Assembly: GCF_001995215.1 (NCBI RefSeq)
Contig: NZ_MUXN01000030.1
Location: 1 to 64,000, forward strand
Reading direction: 5' to 3'
Length of the DNA stretch: 64,000 nt
Source of the DNA: Amycolatopsis azurea DSM 43854
Lineage (GTDB): Bacteria; Actinomycetota; Actinomycetes; Mycobacteriales; Pseudonocardiaceae
The position numbers were made by a program, and so were the translations under genes. The notes under the pieces were generated by a model that saw nothing but the letters and a program-made list of their open reading frames with translations, was not told the DNA's origin and made no database searches. This document shows, one piece after another, positions 30,534 through 39,173 of the stretch (position 1 is its first letter; each line of letters starts with the position of its first letter).

Positions 30534-32385
30534 GACGAGCCTGACGGAGCGCCTGCTCCATCACACCGGTGCCATCGGCACCCTCGGCCGCGTCGACGCC
30601 GGGGACACCCGCACCGACACGATGGAGCTGGAACGCCGTCGTGGCATCACCATCCGCTCGGCCGTCGTGTCCTTCCGCATCGGCGACCTGCGCGTCAACC
30701 TGATCGACACCCCGGGCCACCCGGACTTCATCGCCGAGGTCGAACGCGCGCTGCGGGTGCTCGACGGTGTCGTCCTCGTCGTTTCCGCCGTCGAGGGGGT
30801 GCAGGCGCAGACCCGGGTGCTCATGCGCGCGCTCACGCGGCTGCGGATCCCCGTGCTGATCTTCGCCAACAAGATCGACAGGGCGGGCGCACGCGACGAC
30901 GCCCTTCTCGCCGACCTCACCGAACGCCTCGGCGTCGCGTGCGTGCCGATGTCCGAAGTCGACGACCTCGGTACGGCGGACGCGAAGGCCCGGCCGCGCG
31001 CGGTCTCGCCGTCGCCCAGGCTGGCCGAACAGCTGGCCGAGCACAGCGACGCCTTCCTCGCCGCGTACCTCGCCGACACGGTGACACCCGAGGACTACCG
31101 GGCCGAGGTCGTCCGCCAGACCAGGCTCGGCGTCGTCTCCCCTGTCTTCTTCGGTTCCGCGCGCAGCGGCGAAGGGATCGGCGAACTGACCTCCGGCATC
31201 CGCGAATTCCTTGCGGGAGCCGGGAAACCCGCGCCGGACGGCCGGTTGCGCGCCTCGGTGTTCAAGATCGAACGCGGCCGTGCGCACGAGAAGATCGCCT
31301 ACGTCCGCGTGTTCTCCGGCGAGATCGGCGCGCGGGACCACGTCGAGTTCCATCGTCGTGGCCCGGGCGGGCTGGTCACGACGGAGGCGAAAGTGAGCGC
31401 GGTGCGCGTCTTCGAACTCGGCGACGAAACCGTCGAGGGCCGCGCGCGGGCCGGGCAGATCGCCAAGGTCACGGGACTCAAGGAGATCCGGATCGGAGAC
31501 CGCGTCGGCGTCCCCGGCACCGCGGGCGCCTCGACGCAGTTTCCGTCGCCTGCCTTGGAAACCGTGGTCAGTCCCGCCCGGCCCGCGGAAACGCCGTCGG
31601 TGTTCGCCGCCCTGCGGGAGCTGGCGGAACAGGATCCGCTGATCACCGTCCGGCAGGACGCCGAGACACGGCAGATCTCGGTGCGGCTCTACGGCGAGGT
31701 ACAGAAGGAGATCATCGCGGAGACCCTGTCCGGACAGCACGGCCTCGACGTCGAGTTCAGCCTCACCCGGCCCGTTCGCGTCGAACGGCCGACCGGCACG
31801 GGCGCCTCGGTGTGGCTCATCACGGAGAAACGGAATCCGCACTACGCGACGCTCGGGCTGCGCGTCGGCCCCGGCGAACCGGGCTCCGGGCTGACTTTCG
31901 GCCTCGACGTCGAACTCGGTTCCCTCCCGCTCGCCTTCCACAAGGCCATCGAGGAGACCGTGGACGCGGCGCTGCTGCGGGGCCCGTCCGGCCGTGAGGT
32001 GATCGACTGCGTGGTGACCGTCACCCACACCGGCTACTTCAGCCCGGTCAGCGCGGCCGGCGACTTCCGCAAGGTCACCCCGCTCGTCCTTGAGGAAGCG
32101 CTCCGGGAAGCCGGGACCGAGGTGCTCGAACCGGTCAGCCGCGTCGAGGTGGAACTGCCCGCCGACTCGGTGACCGCGACGCTCTCCAAGCTGGTCGAAT
32201 GCGGCGGGACCGTCACCGGCTCGGCGGCGCGCGGCGACCGGGCCGAGCTGACGGGCGTCCTGCCCACGGGCGAGGTCACCCGGTTCGAACAGCAGCTGCC
32301 CGGACTCACCCACGGTGAAGGGTCGATGACCGCCGAACCGGCCGGGTACCAGCCGGTTACCCCGAATCGGCCAATGACCCGCTAG
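30487..32385 (+). CDS. Tet(M)/Otr(A)-type ribosomal protection GTPase
   Basis: 632 residues, related to EF-G. GTPase motifs are intact: G1 AHVDAGKTSLTERLL, G2 RRRGITI, G3 DTPGHPDFIAEVERAL, G4 FANKIDRAG. Domains follow the EF-G order to a C-terminal domain IV/V (KVTPLVLEEALREAGTEVLE, RVEVELPADSV). Short length and the MTYLNIGILAHVDAGK start are those of tetracycline resistance proteins that remove the drug from the ribosome, common as intrinsic genes in actinomycetes. ATG 30487 has only a modest GGAG. A possible leader peptide and hairpin lie upstream. It may give resistance or play a housekeeping part. Confidence 0.9.
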   Translation: MTYLNIGILAHVDAGKTSLTERLLHHTGAIGTLGRVDAGDTRTDTMELERRRGITIRSAVVSFRIGDLRVNLIDTPGHPDFIAEVERALRVLDGVVLVVSAVEGVQAQTRVLMRALTRLRIPVLIFANKIDRAGARDDALLADLTERLGVACVPMSEVDDLGTADAKARPRAVSPSPRLAEQLAEHSDAFLAAYLADTVTPEDYRAEVVRQTRLGVVSPVFFGSARSGEGIGELTSGIREFLAGAGKPAPDGRLRASVFKIERGRAHEKIAYVRVFSGEIGARDHVEFHRRGPGGLVTTEAKVSAVRVFELGDETVEGRARAGQIAKVTGLKEIRIGDRVGVPGTAGASTQFPSPALETVVSPARPAETPSVFAALRELAEQDPLITVRQDAETRQISVRLYGEVQKEIIAETLSGQHGLDVEFSLTRPVRVERPTGTGASVWLITEKRNPHYATLGLRVGPGEPGSGLTFGLDVELGSLPLAFHKAIEETVDAALLRGPSGREVIDCVVTVTHTGYFSPVSAAGDFRKVTPLVLEEALREAGTEVLEPVSRVEVELPADSVTATLSKLVECGGTVTGSAARGDRAELTGVLPTGEVTRFEQQLPGLTHGEGSMTAEPAGYQPVTPNRPMTR

Positions 32386-32447
32386 CCAGAACGAGTACGT
32401 TTTGGGGAGGCCGGTCCAGACCGGGCGGGCCGTGGGAAAGGGACACG

Positions 32448-33188
32448 ATGGATCAGTTTCGTGACACCGCGTCGGCGTTGCGTGAGCTCACGGAGTCGAT
32501 GCGGCTCGACGAGCCCCGAGACGAGTTGCTGGAACGGGTGGCGAAGAAGGTCGTCGGGCTGCTGCCCGGCGCGGACGCGGCGACGGTCACGCTGTACTCC
32601 GACGACGAGCCGAGCACCGTCGCCGCCACCGACGAGTCCCTGCTTCCCCTGGACAAGGCGCAGTACAGCGCGGACGAGGGACCGTGCCTGAAGGCCGCCG
32701 AGAGCGGGACGATCGTCCGGACCCGGCTGGAGACCGCGGCCGAGCGCTGGCCGGACTTCGCGACCGCCGCCGAACAACTCGGCGTTCGGACCGCGCTGGC
32801 CTGTCCACTGTTCGTCCCCGACGAATCCCACTTCAGGCGTCGTGACAGCGAGCCGCTGGCGGGCGCGCTCAACGTCTGGAGCTTCCAGGAAAACGCCTTC
32901 GACCCGGTCGAGGCGGCCCTGGTCGCGATGTTCACCTCGGCGATCTCGGCGATAATCCTCACCGCTTCCCGCTGGGCCGCGGCCGAAAGACAGGCGGAGA
33001 CCCTGGTCGCCGCGTTGGAGACCAGGGACGCCATCGCCACCGCGAAGGGAATCGTGATGGCCCGTCTGGAACTGAACGCCGAAGAAGCCTTCCGGTGGCT
33101 CACCGAGGCTTCGCAGCACACGAACCGCAAGATCCGGGAGATCTCGGTACTGATCGCCGAAGACCCCGGGACCGTTTTCGGGCGCTAG
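32448..33188 (+). CDS. GAF-ANTAR RNA-binding regulator
   Basis: 246 residues. The GAF domain covers about 20-165 (GADAATVTLYSDDEPS, EGPCLKAAESGTIV, TALACPLF). The ANTAR domain covers about 185-240: LETRDAIATAKGIVMARLEL with AEEAFRWLTEASQHTNRKIR, the conserved helices that bind paired RNA hairpins and prevent termination. GAF-ANTAR proteins sense a ligand or redox state and act as antiterminators. The gene stands 62 bases after the Tet(M)-like gene; the ends of this and the next, converging gene overlap by four bases. The RNA target is not visible here. Confidence 0.92.
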   Translation: MDQFRDTASALRELTESMRLDEPRDELLERVAKKVVGLLPGADAATVTLYSDDEPSTVAATDESLLPLDKAQYSADEGPCLKAAESGTIVRTRLETAAERWPDFATAAEQLGVRTALACPLFVPDESHFRRRDSEPLAGALNVWSFQENAFDPVEAALVAMFTSAISAIILTASRWAAAERQAETLVAALETRDAIATAKGIVMARLELNAEEAFRWLTEASQHTNRKIREISVLIAEDPGTVFGR

Positions 33189-34324
33189 CCCAGCGAGATC
33201 CGGCGGCCCTCGCGTGACGACTCGAGGCCGGCTTCCGCGAGCCGGATGCCCCGCACCCCTGCCATGAAGTCGTAGGGGTGCGGCGCGTCCTCCTCGACGT
33301 GGCGGACGAACTGCTCCCACTGGGCGCGGAAACCGTTGCCGAAGTCCTCGTTGTCCGGCACTTCCTGCCACTGCGCGCGGTAGGACCGCGTCTCGGCCAG
33401 ATCCGGGTTCCACACCGGCTTCGGCGTGGCCTCCCTCGGCTGGATGACGCATTTGTGCAGGCCCGCGACCGCGCTGCCGCGAGTACCGTCGACCTGGAAC
33501 TCCACCAGTTCGTCGCGGTGGACCCGCACGCACCAGGACGAGTTGAGCTGGGCGATGACGCCGCCTTCGAGCTCGAAGATCGCGTACGCGGAGTCGTCGG
33601 CGGTGGCGGCGTACCGCTCGCCCTTCTCGTCGACGCGCTCCGGGATGTGGGTGACGGCCTTCGCGGTCACGGCGTTGACGGCGCCGAAGAGGTTCTCCAG
33701 CACGTAGTTCCAGTGGCAGAACATGTCGACGACGATGCCGCCGCCGTCCTCGGCGCGGTAGTTCCAGCTGGGGCGCTGCGCGGCCTGCCAGTCACCCTCG
33801 AAGACCCAGTAGCCGAACTCCCCGCGCACGGACAGGATCTCGCCGAAGAAACCGCTGTCGATCAGCCGCTTCAGCTTGAGCAGGCCGGGCAGGTACAGCT
33901 TGTCGTGGACGACGCCGTTCTTGACCTCGGCGGCCTCCGCGTGCCGTGCCAGCGCGAGCGCGCCTTCGACCGACTCCGCGACCGGCTTCTCGGTGTAGAT
34001 GTGCTTGCCCGCGTCGATGGCGCGGACGATCGACTTCTCCCGGACGGCGGTCAGCTGCGCGTCGAAGTAGAGCGGGAGATCGTCGTCGCCGAGGGCGGCG
34101 TCGAGGTCGGTGGTCCAGCGGGTCAGCCCGTGCCGCGTGGCGATCTCTTCGAGCTTGTCCGCGTTGCGCCCCACCAGGACCGGCTCCAGCTGGACCCGCG
34201 ATCCGTCGGACAGTTCGACCCCGCCCGCCTCCCTGATCGCCAGGACCGAGCGCACCAGGTGCTGCCGATAGCCCATCCGCCCGGTGACGCCGTTCATCAC
34301 GACGCCGAGTTTCCGCGTGGTCAT
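33185..34324 (-). CDS. Gfo/Idh/MocA family oxidoreductase
   Basis: 379 residues. An N-terminal Rossmann fold (KLGVVMNGVTGRMGYRQHL) is followed by a C-terminal alpha/beta domain. GKHIYTEKPVAESVEGALAL is the signature EKP motif with the catalytic Lys. GIVVDMFCHWNYVLENLF replaces the usual GGxxxDxGxH box. Family members oxidise or epimerise sugars and inositols with NAD(P). Two identical GAAAGCGCTTTC palindromes upstream suggest control by a LacI-family sugar repressor, so a role in carbohydrate catabolism is likely. The substrate is unknown. Confidence 0.9.
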   Translation of the reverse strand: MTTRKLGVVMNGVTGRMGYRQHLVRSVLAIREAGGVELSDGSRVQLEPVLVGRNADKLEEIATRHGLTRWTTDLDAALGDDDLPLYFDAQLTAVREKSIVRAIDAGKHIYTEKPVAESVEGALALARHAEAAEVKNGVVHDKLYLPGLLKLKRLIDSGFFGEILSVRGEFGYWVFEGDWQAAQRPSWNYRAEDGGGIVVDMFCHWNYVLENLFGAVNAVTAKAVTHIPERVDEKGERYAATADDSAYAIFELEGGVIAQLNSSWCVRVHRDELVEFQVDGTRGSAVAGLHKCVIQPREATPKPVWNPDLAETRSYRAQWQEVPDNEDFGNGFRAQWEQFVRHVEEDAPHPYDFMAGVRGIRLAEAGLESSREGRRISLG

Positions 34325-34336
34325 CCGTTCTCCTTT

Positions 34337-34373
34337 GAAAGCGCTTTCCTGCCCTCATCCTGAAAGCGCTTTC
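34337..34373. promoter_or_regulatory. Twin LacI-type operators GAAAGCGCTTTC
   Basis: Identical 12-base palindromes at 34337-34348 and 34362-34373, 25 bases apart, lie 13 bases before the oxidoreductase start. They match the central CG-type LacI/CcpA operator. No LacI-type gene is in the window, so the repressor is encoded elsewhere. Confidence 0.8.
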
Positions 34374-34399
34374 TCGTACTGTCAAGACCAGAGATGGCC

Positions 34400-34472
34400 G
34401 AAGGGGACTTTCCCCACATGAGACGCGGCGAAGGGAGCTTTCCCCCCATCGGATGCGGGGAAAGTCCCCTTC
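34400..34472. repeat. Inverted repeat family with GAAGGGGACTTTCCCC
   Basis: GAAGGGGACTTTCCCC (34400-34415) is inverted as GGGGAAAGTCCCCTTC (34457-34472), with a related direct copy (GAAGGGAGCTTTCCCCC) between them. It fills the space between the oxidoreductase promoter and the end of the MerR gene and may form the MerR terminator. Confidence 0.7.
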
Positions 34473-34475
34473 AGC

Positions 34476-34838
34476 TCAACGGCGAGCGCGGACCGCGTCG
34501 AGGTACTCGGTGATGGCGTCCCGGTTGCGCAGCAGGCATTCGGCGCGCCTGGTCATGCGGTCGCGCTCGGCTTCCAGGGTTTCGAGCATCTCCGTGGTCG
34601 CGTCCGGGAAGTAGATCTGCCGGGGTTTGTCCAGGCACGGCAGGATCTGCTTGATGATCCGGGTCGGCAGCCCGGCGTCGAGCAGACCGCGGACCTGGAC
34701 GACCCTGTCGACCGACGGCTCGTCGTAGTCGCGGTAGCCGTTGGCCTGACGTTGCGAGATGATGAGCCCCTGCTCCTCGTAATACCGCAGCAGACGGCGC
34801 GACGTCCCCGTCCGCTCCGACAGCTCCCCGATCCGCAT
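34476..34838 (-). CDS. MerR family transcriptional regulator
   Basis: 120 residues from ATG 34838, with GAGGTGG upstream. The N-terminal winged helix is typical: MRIGELSERTGTSRRLLRYY, then EEQGLIISQRQANGYRDYDE. A dimerisation coiled coil (LLDAGLPTRIIKQILPCLDK onward) follows, and the last part lacks a cysteine pair, so it is likely a drug- or stress-type MerR rather than a metal sensor. It is divergent from the MFS transporter gene, 64 bases apart, with a dyad between them, the usual layout for a MerR-controlled exporter. Confidence 0.9.
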   Translation of the reverse strand: MRIGELSERTGTSRRLLRYYEEQGLIISQRQANGYRDYDEPSVDRVVQVRGLLDAGLPTRIIKQILPCLDKPRQIYFPDATTEMLETLEAERDRMTRRAECLLRNRDAITEYLDAVRARR

Positions 34839-34864
34839 GTGCGCCACCTCACCCCAGCCGACTT

Positions 34865-34887
34865 GACCTTCACATCTATGTGATGGT
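34865..34887. promoter_or_regulatory. MerR-type dyad between regulator and transporter genes
   Basis: ACCTTCACAT and ATGTGATGGT form a near-perfect inverted repeat with a three-base centre, overlapping a TTGACC -35-like hexamer. It lies 16 bases before the transporter ATG, which suggests a very short leader or leaderless mRNA. Confidence 0.65.
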
Positions 34888-34902
34888 TCGAGCATACGGA
34901 CC

Positions 34903-36129
34903 ATGACTCCGAAACTCCCCCTCGGCGCGCTGCTCGCGCTGACCACGGCGGCGTTCGTCACCGTCCTCACCGAAGCCCTGCCCGCGGGCGTGCTGCCCGC
35001 GATGAGCGCCGGGCTCGGCGTCGGCGAAGCGGCGACAGGCCAACTGGTGACGGTGTACGCGATCGGCACCGCCCTCACCGCGATCCCGCTGTCCGCGGCG
35101 ACGGCGGGCTGGCGGCGCAAACGTTTGCTCCTGGCCGGGGTGGCCGGTTTCGCCGTCGCCAACACGGTCACGGCACTGTCCACGAACTACCCGCTGACGC
35201 TCGGCGCGCGGTTCGTCGCCGGGATCGCGGCAGGCGTGGTCTGGGCGCTGCTGACCGGGTACGCCCGGCGGCTGGCGCCGGAACCGGTGCGGGGCAAGGC
35301 GATCGCCGTCGTGATGACCGGTATCCCGCTGGCGCTCTCGCTGGGCATCCCCGCCGGCACGTTCCTGGGCGGCGCCTTCGGCTGGCAGGTGACGTTCGCG
35401 ATCATGTCGGTGCTCGCGCTCGGCCTGCTCGGCTGGATCGCGCTGGCCGTCCCCGATTTCCCGGGCCAGGACAAGGGCGGCAGGCTTCCGGTGCGCAGGA
35501 CCCTCGCCGTGCCCGGCGTGGCCGCGGTTCTGTTCGTGACGCTGACCTTCGTGCTGGCGCACAACATCCTCTACACCTACATCGCCACCTTCCTCGGGCA
35601 CGTGTCGATGGGCGGTTCCGTCGACCGGATCCTCCTGGTGTTCGGGGTGGCGTCGATGGTCAGCATCTGGTTCGTCGGCGTGCTCATCGACCGGCGGCTG
35701 CGCGCGCTGACCGTCGCGGGCAGCCTTCTCGTGGCGCTCGGGGCGACGATCTTGGCTCTGTTGGGCGAAAATCCGGCGCTGGTCTATGTCGCGGTGACAC
35801 TGTGGGGGCTCGGCTGGGGCGGTGTGCCGACGCTGCTGCAGACCGCCGCCGCGCAGGCGGGCGACAAGGGCGGCGCGGCGGACATCGCGCAGGCCATGCT
35901 GGTCACCCTGTGGAACGCGGCGATGGCGGGCGGCGGGATCGCGGGCGGTGTCCTCCTCGACGGCTTCGGCGCCGAGGCGTTCCCCTGGAGTGTCCTGGTG
36001 CTGCTCGTGCCGACGCTGGCCGTGGTGCTGGTGGCGCGGCGGCACGGGTTCACAGCGGCAGTTCGGGATGACTCCGGATCGCTTCCAGAACCAGGTCGAC
36101 GGCGGCGCGAGGCGCGGACCCGCGCCTGA
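34903..36129 (+). CDS. MFS transporter (AraJ-like drug/sugar exporter)
   Basis: 408 residues with twelve predicted membrane segments. The N-terminal half has EALPAGVLPAMSAGLGVGEA, GQLVTVYAIGTALTAIPLSA and the RRKRLLLAG loop (motif A position); the C-terminal half has WGLGWGGVPTLLQTAA. This is the MFS subfamily of arabinose and chloramphenicol-type exporters. It is probably a drug or small-molecule exporter regulated by the divergent MerR protein. Its 3' end overlaps the converging LysR gene by 80 bases; the C-terminal Arg-rich tail lies in this overlap. The substrate is not known. Confidence 0.9.
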   Translation: MTPKLPLGALLALTTAAFVTVLTEALPAGVLPAMSAGLGVGEAATGQLVTVYAIGTALTAIPLSAATAGWRRKRLLLAGVAGFAVANTVTALSTNYPLTLGARFVAGIAAGVVWALLTGYARRLAPEPVRGKAIAVVMTGIPLALSLGIPAGTFLGGAFGWQVTFAIMSVLALGLLGWIALAVPDFPGQDKGGRLPVRRTLAVPGVAAVLFVTLTFVLAHNILYTYIATFLGHVSMGGSVDRILLVFGVASMVSIWFVGVLIDRRLRALTVAGSLLVALGATILALLGENPALVYVAVTLWGLGWGGVPTLLQTAAAQAGDKGGAADIAQAMLVTLWNAAMAGGGIAGGVLLDGFGAEAFPWSVLVLLVPTLAVVLVARRHGFTAAVRDDSGSLPEPGRRRREARTRA

Positions 36130-36955
36130 TCGCGGCGGTGATGGACCGGTTGACCGGCGTCGCGAGTTCGCGGGTGGCGACGCGGTAGCGCTTGTCGACG
36201 GCGAGGCCGGGCAGGAGTGCGATCGCGAGCCCGGCTTCGACGTGCTGCAAGGTCATCATGTAGTTGCTGAACCGGGCGACCACACGCGGTTCGAAGCCCG
36301 CTTCGCGGCAGAGCCGGGTCGCGAGGTTCGCCATGTACGACTGGGGGATGTCGAACGCCCAGGGCTCGCTCGCGTAGGCGGCGAGGTCGGCCGGGCCCCG
36401 CCCGGCGGCCGGATGGCCGGGTGGGACGACGAGCACGATCGGGTCGGTCGCGAGCGGTACGAGGTCGATGTCCGGCCCGAGGGGTTGTTCGACGAAGTCC
36501 GTGGTGGTGACGATGACGTCGGCGTCGCCGACGCGGAGCGCGGGCATGCTCACGTGGGGTTCGAGTTCGAGCAGTTCGATGTCCAGCTGCGGATGCGAAC
36601 GGGCCAGCCGGGTCACCGCGGGGACGGCGATGGTGTGGATCGCGCTCTGGAAGGCGCCGAGGCGGACGAGCCCGGCGGGTGCCTCACCGAGACCGCGCAG
36701 CTCCGCCTCGACGGTGTCCATGTGGTCGAGGATCGCCCGCGCGCGGCGGGCCAGCATCAGCCCGGCCGGGGTCAGCCGGACGCGGCGGCCGGTGCGTTCC
36801 AGCAGCTGGGTCCGGGTCTCGGCTTCGAGGACCGCGAGCTGCTGGGACACGCTCGACGCGCTCAGGTTGGCCGCCTTCGCGACCGCGCGGACGGTGCCGA
36901 GTGTGTCCAGCCTGCTCAGCAGGCTGAGCCTCCACGGGTTCAGCATGACGGCCAT
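36050..36955 (-). CDS. LysR family transcriptional regulator
   Basis: 301 residues from ATG 36955 (or ATG 36946). The HTH lies at residues 5-60: LSRLDTLGTVRAVAKAANLS, ASSVSQQLAVLEAETRTQLL and RTGRRVRLTPAG. The effector-binding domain follows, with LELEPHVSMPALRVGDADVI. It is divergent from the class III aminotransferase with 78 bases between the starts, so it probably activates that gene with the aminotransferase substrate as co-inducer. No exact T-N11-A box stands out. Confidence 0.9.
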   Translation of the reverse strand: MAVMLNPWRLSLLSRLDTLGTVRAVAKAANLSASSVSQQLAVLEAETRTQLLERTGRRVRLTPAGLMLARRARAILDHMDTVEAELRGLGEAPAGLVRLGAFQSAIHTIAVPAVTRLARSHPQLDIELLELEPHVSMPALRVGDADVIVTTTDFVEQPLGPDIDLVPLATDPIVLVVPPGHPAAGRGPADLAAYASEPWAFDIPQSYMANLATRLCREAGFEPRVVARFSNYMMTLQHVEAGLAIALLPGLAVDKRYRVATRELATPVNRSITAAIRRGSAPRAAVDLVLEAIRSHPELPL

Positions 36956-37033
36956 TATTGTACGGATCAACCGAACAGCACAGCCGGAATTGTGAGATGG
37001 ACGTGTCGCTCGGACGCGCTTTACCGTCGAGGC

Positions 37034-38362
37034 ATGGCTGCTCCGACCACCGACCTGTCCACCGTCGACCGTTTCTGGGCCGACGCCGACCGGCACCTCG
37101 TGCGCTACGCCGGGGCCGGCGACTTCACCCGCGAAATCATCGACCACGCCGCCGGGAGCTATCTGTTCACCGAGTCCGGACGGCGGATCCTCGACTTCAC
37201 GTCCGGGCAGATGAGCGCGATCCTCGGGCATTCGCATCCCGAGATCGTCGAGACCGTCCGGCGGCAGATCGGCTCGCTCGACCATCTGTTCAGCGGGATG
37301 CTGAGCCGCCCCGTCGTCGACCTCGCCCGGCGGCTGGCCGAGACTTTGCCGTCACCGCTGGAAAAGGCGTTGCTGCTGACCACCGGCGCGGAGTCGAACG
37401 AGGCCGCCATCCGGATGGCGAAACTGGTGACGGGCAAGCACGAGATCGTGTCGTTCGCGCGGTCGTGGCACGGGATGACGCAGGCGGCGGCGAACGCGAC
37501 CTACAGCGCGGGCCGCAAGGGCTACGGCCCGACCGCACCGGGGAACTTCGCCATCCCCGCGCCGAATTCCTACCGGCCGGACTTCCTGACGCCTGACGGG
37601 GAACTGGACTGGAAGCGTCAGCTGGACTTCGGGTTCGAAATGATCGACGCCCAGTCCGTCGGCAGTCTCGCGGCCTGCATCGTCGAGCCGATCCTCAGTT
37701 CCGGCGGGATCATCGAACCACCGGTGGGCTATTTCGCCGCCCTGCGGGAGAAATGTCGCGAACGCGGAATGCTGCTGATCCTCGACGAGGCGCAGACCGG
37801 CTTGTGCCGCACGGGAAACTGGTACGCGTTCGAGCGCGACGGCGTCGTCCCCGACATCCTGACGCTGTCCAAGACGCTCGGCGCGGGACTCCCGCTGGCG
37901 GCGGTGATCACGAGCGCGGAGATCGAGCAGGAGGCGCACGATCGCGGCTACCTGTTCTTCACCACGCACGTCGCGGACCCGCTGGTGGCGGCCGTCGGGA
38001 ACACCGTTCTCGACGTCCTCACCCGCGACCGCCTCGACGAACGCGCCACCGAACTCGGCGCCTTCCTCCGCCGGGGCCTCGACGACATCGCCGGTCGTCA
38101 TGACGTCGTCGGCGACATCCGCGGCCGGGGTCTGCTGGTCGGCGTGGAACTCGTCGCGGACCGCTCCACGAAACAGAGCTCCGACGAACTGGGCGCGCTG
38201 GTCACGCGGCGGTGCCTCGAACTGGGACTGCACATGAACATCGTGCAGCTGCCGGGAATGGGCGGGGTCTTCCGGATCGCTCCCCCGTTGACGGCCACCG
38301 AGGACGAACTGGCGGAAGGACTCGGCGTGCTGGATCAGGCGATCGGGGACGCCTGCGCGTGA
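37034..38362 (+). CDS. PLP-dependent class III aminotransferase, dialkylglycine decarboxylase-like
   Basis: 442 residues, the usual length. The PLP-binding Lys is in TLSKTLGAGLPLAAVITS, the pattern of 2,2-dialkylglycine decarboxylase; GAESNEAAIRMAKLVTGKHE and ILDEAQTGLCRTGNWYAFER are the cofactor-binding segments, and FTTHVADPLVAAVGNTVLDV completes the active site. This enzyme type decarboxylates dialkylglycines and transfers the amino group to pyruvate; a related aminotransferase is the alternative. ATG 37034 follows CGAGG. Its expression is likely controlled by the divergent LysR regulator. The 3' end overlaps the converging hydrolase gene by 28 bases. Confidence 0.85.
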   Translation: MAAPTTDLSTVDRFWADADRHLVRYAGAGDFTREIIDHAAGSYLFTESGRRILDFTSGQMSAILGHSHPEIVETVRRQIGSLDHLFSGMLSRPVVDLARRLAETLPSPLEKALLLTTGAESNEAAIRMAKLVTGKHEIVSFARSWHGMTQAAANATYSAGRKGYGPTAPGNFAIPAPNSYRPDFLTPDGELDWKRQLDFGFEMIDAQSVGSLAACIVEPILSSGGIIEPPVGYFAALREKCRERGMLLILDEAQTGLCRTGNWYAFERDGVVPDILTLSKTLGAGLPLAAVITSAEIEQEAHDRGYLFFTTHVADPLVAAVGNTVLDVLTRDRLDERATELGAFLRRGLDDIAGRHDVVGDIRGRGLLVGVELVADRSTKQSSDELGALVTRRCLELGLHMNIVQLPGMGGVFRIAPPLTATEDELAEGLGVLDQAIGDACA

Positions 38363-39159
38363 AGGCTGAACTCCCGAAGCAACCGAGCCACCTCGCCCGG
38401 CCGTTCCAGGAACGGCGAATGCCCGGCACCCTCCACGACCTCGACCCGGGCCCCCACCGCCGAATACCGGGCGAAAGTCTTGTCGCAGTCGTAAAAACGG
38501 TCCCGCCGCCCGAGAATCACCAAGCAGGGCAACCCCAAAGCCGCCACCTGCGCATCGAGAGGACGAAACGCGAGCCGTCGCGCGCGATCCACGAGCACCA
38601 CCCGGGCCATCGCGGGAGCGGTGGCGGCGTGATCCACCAAGTCCTGCAAAGGATCGTCGAACCACCTCTGCCGGCGAAAGCGGGAAGCTAGCCGGACCCA
38701 CCGCCGGTTGGCCACCAGCCGCACGAGCGCGCTTGCCAGCGGCAGCAGAACCGGGCTGCCGGGCGGAAAGGACGCGTAGCTGTAGTCCGGCGCCTGCCCG
38801 ATCACCACCAAAGCCTTGACACGCGGCGAAATCTCGGCCAGCGCGAGCGCGACGTCGGCACCGAAGGAATGACCAGCGACCAGGACGTTTTCGACGCCCA
38901 GCGATTCGAGGACACCTGCCAGCACACGCGCCTGCGACACCGGGTCGAGCCCGGACGAACCGCCGGTGCACCCGTGACCCAGCAGATCCACCCGGATCAC
39001 GTGGTGCGCCGCGGACAGGCCGAGGGTGAGCCGGTCGAACCAGTGCACCGACCCGCAATACCCGTGCAGCAACAGCAACGGCGTCCCGGCACCGTCTTGA
39101 CGGACATGGACGGGCACACCGTTCACGTCGAGGATGTCTCCGCTGGGGGAACGCCGCAC
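38335..39159 (-). CDS. Alpha/beta hydrolase
   Basis: 274 residues from GTG 39159, with TTGGGGGT upstream. The fold motifs are HGYCGSVHWFDRLTLGL, the nucleophile elbow GHSFGAD (Ser) and, near the C-terminus, EGAGHSPFLERP (His) with an Asp in LGRRDRFYDCD. An esterase or related hydrolase acting in the cytoplasm. It lies 14 bases downstream of the bile acid:sodium symporter-like gene and is likely co-transcribed with it, suggesting that the transporter supplies an ester or organic acid. The substrate is unknown. Confidence 0.9.
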   Translation of the reverse strand: MRRSPSGDILDVNGVPVHVRQDGAGTPLLLLHGYCGSVHWFDRLTLGLSAAHHVIRVDLLGHGCTGGSSGLDPVSQARVLAGVLESLGVENVLVAGHSFGADVALALAEISPRVKALVVIGQAPDYSYASFPPGSPVLLPLASALVRLVANRRWVRLASRFRRQRWFDDPLQDLVDHAATAPAMARVVLVDRARRLAFRPLDAQVAALGLPCLVILGRRDRFYDCDKTFARYSAVGARVEVVEGAGHSPFLERPGEVARLLREFSLHAQASPIA

Positions 39160-39173
39160 ACCCCCAACGTAAC

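Noticed and set aside
32412..32421. GGTCCAGACC as another DasR box before the ANTAR gene
   Set aside because: The core palindrome fits but the flanks (CC...GG) do not match the A/T-rich outer positions of the consensus, and the gene is not related to amino sugars.
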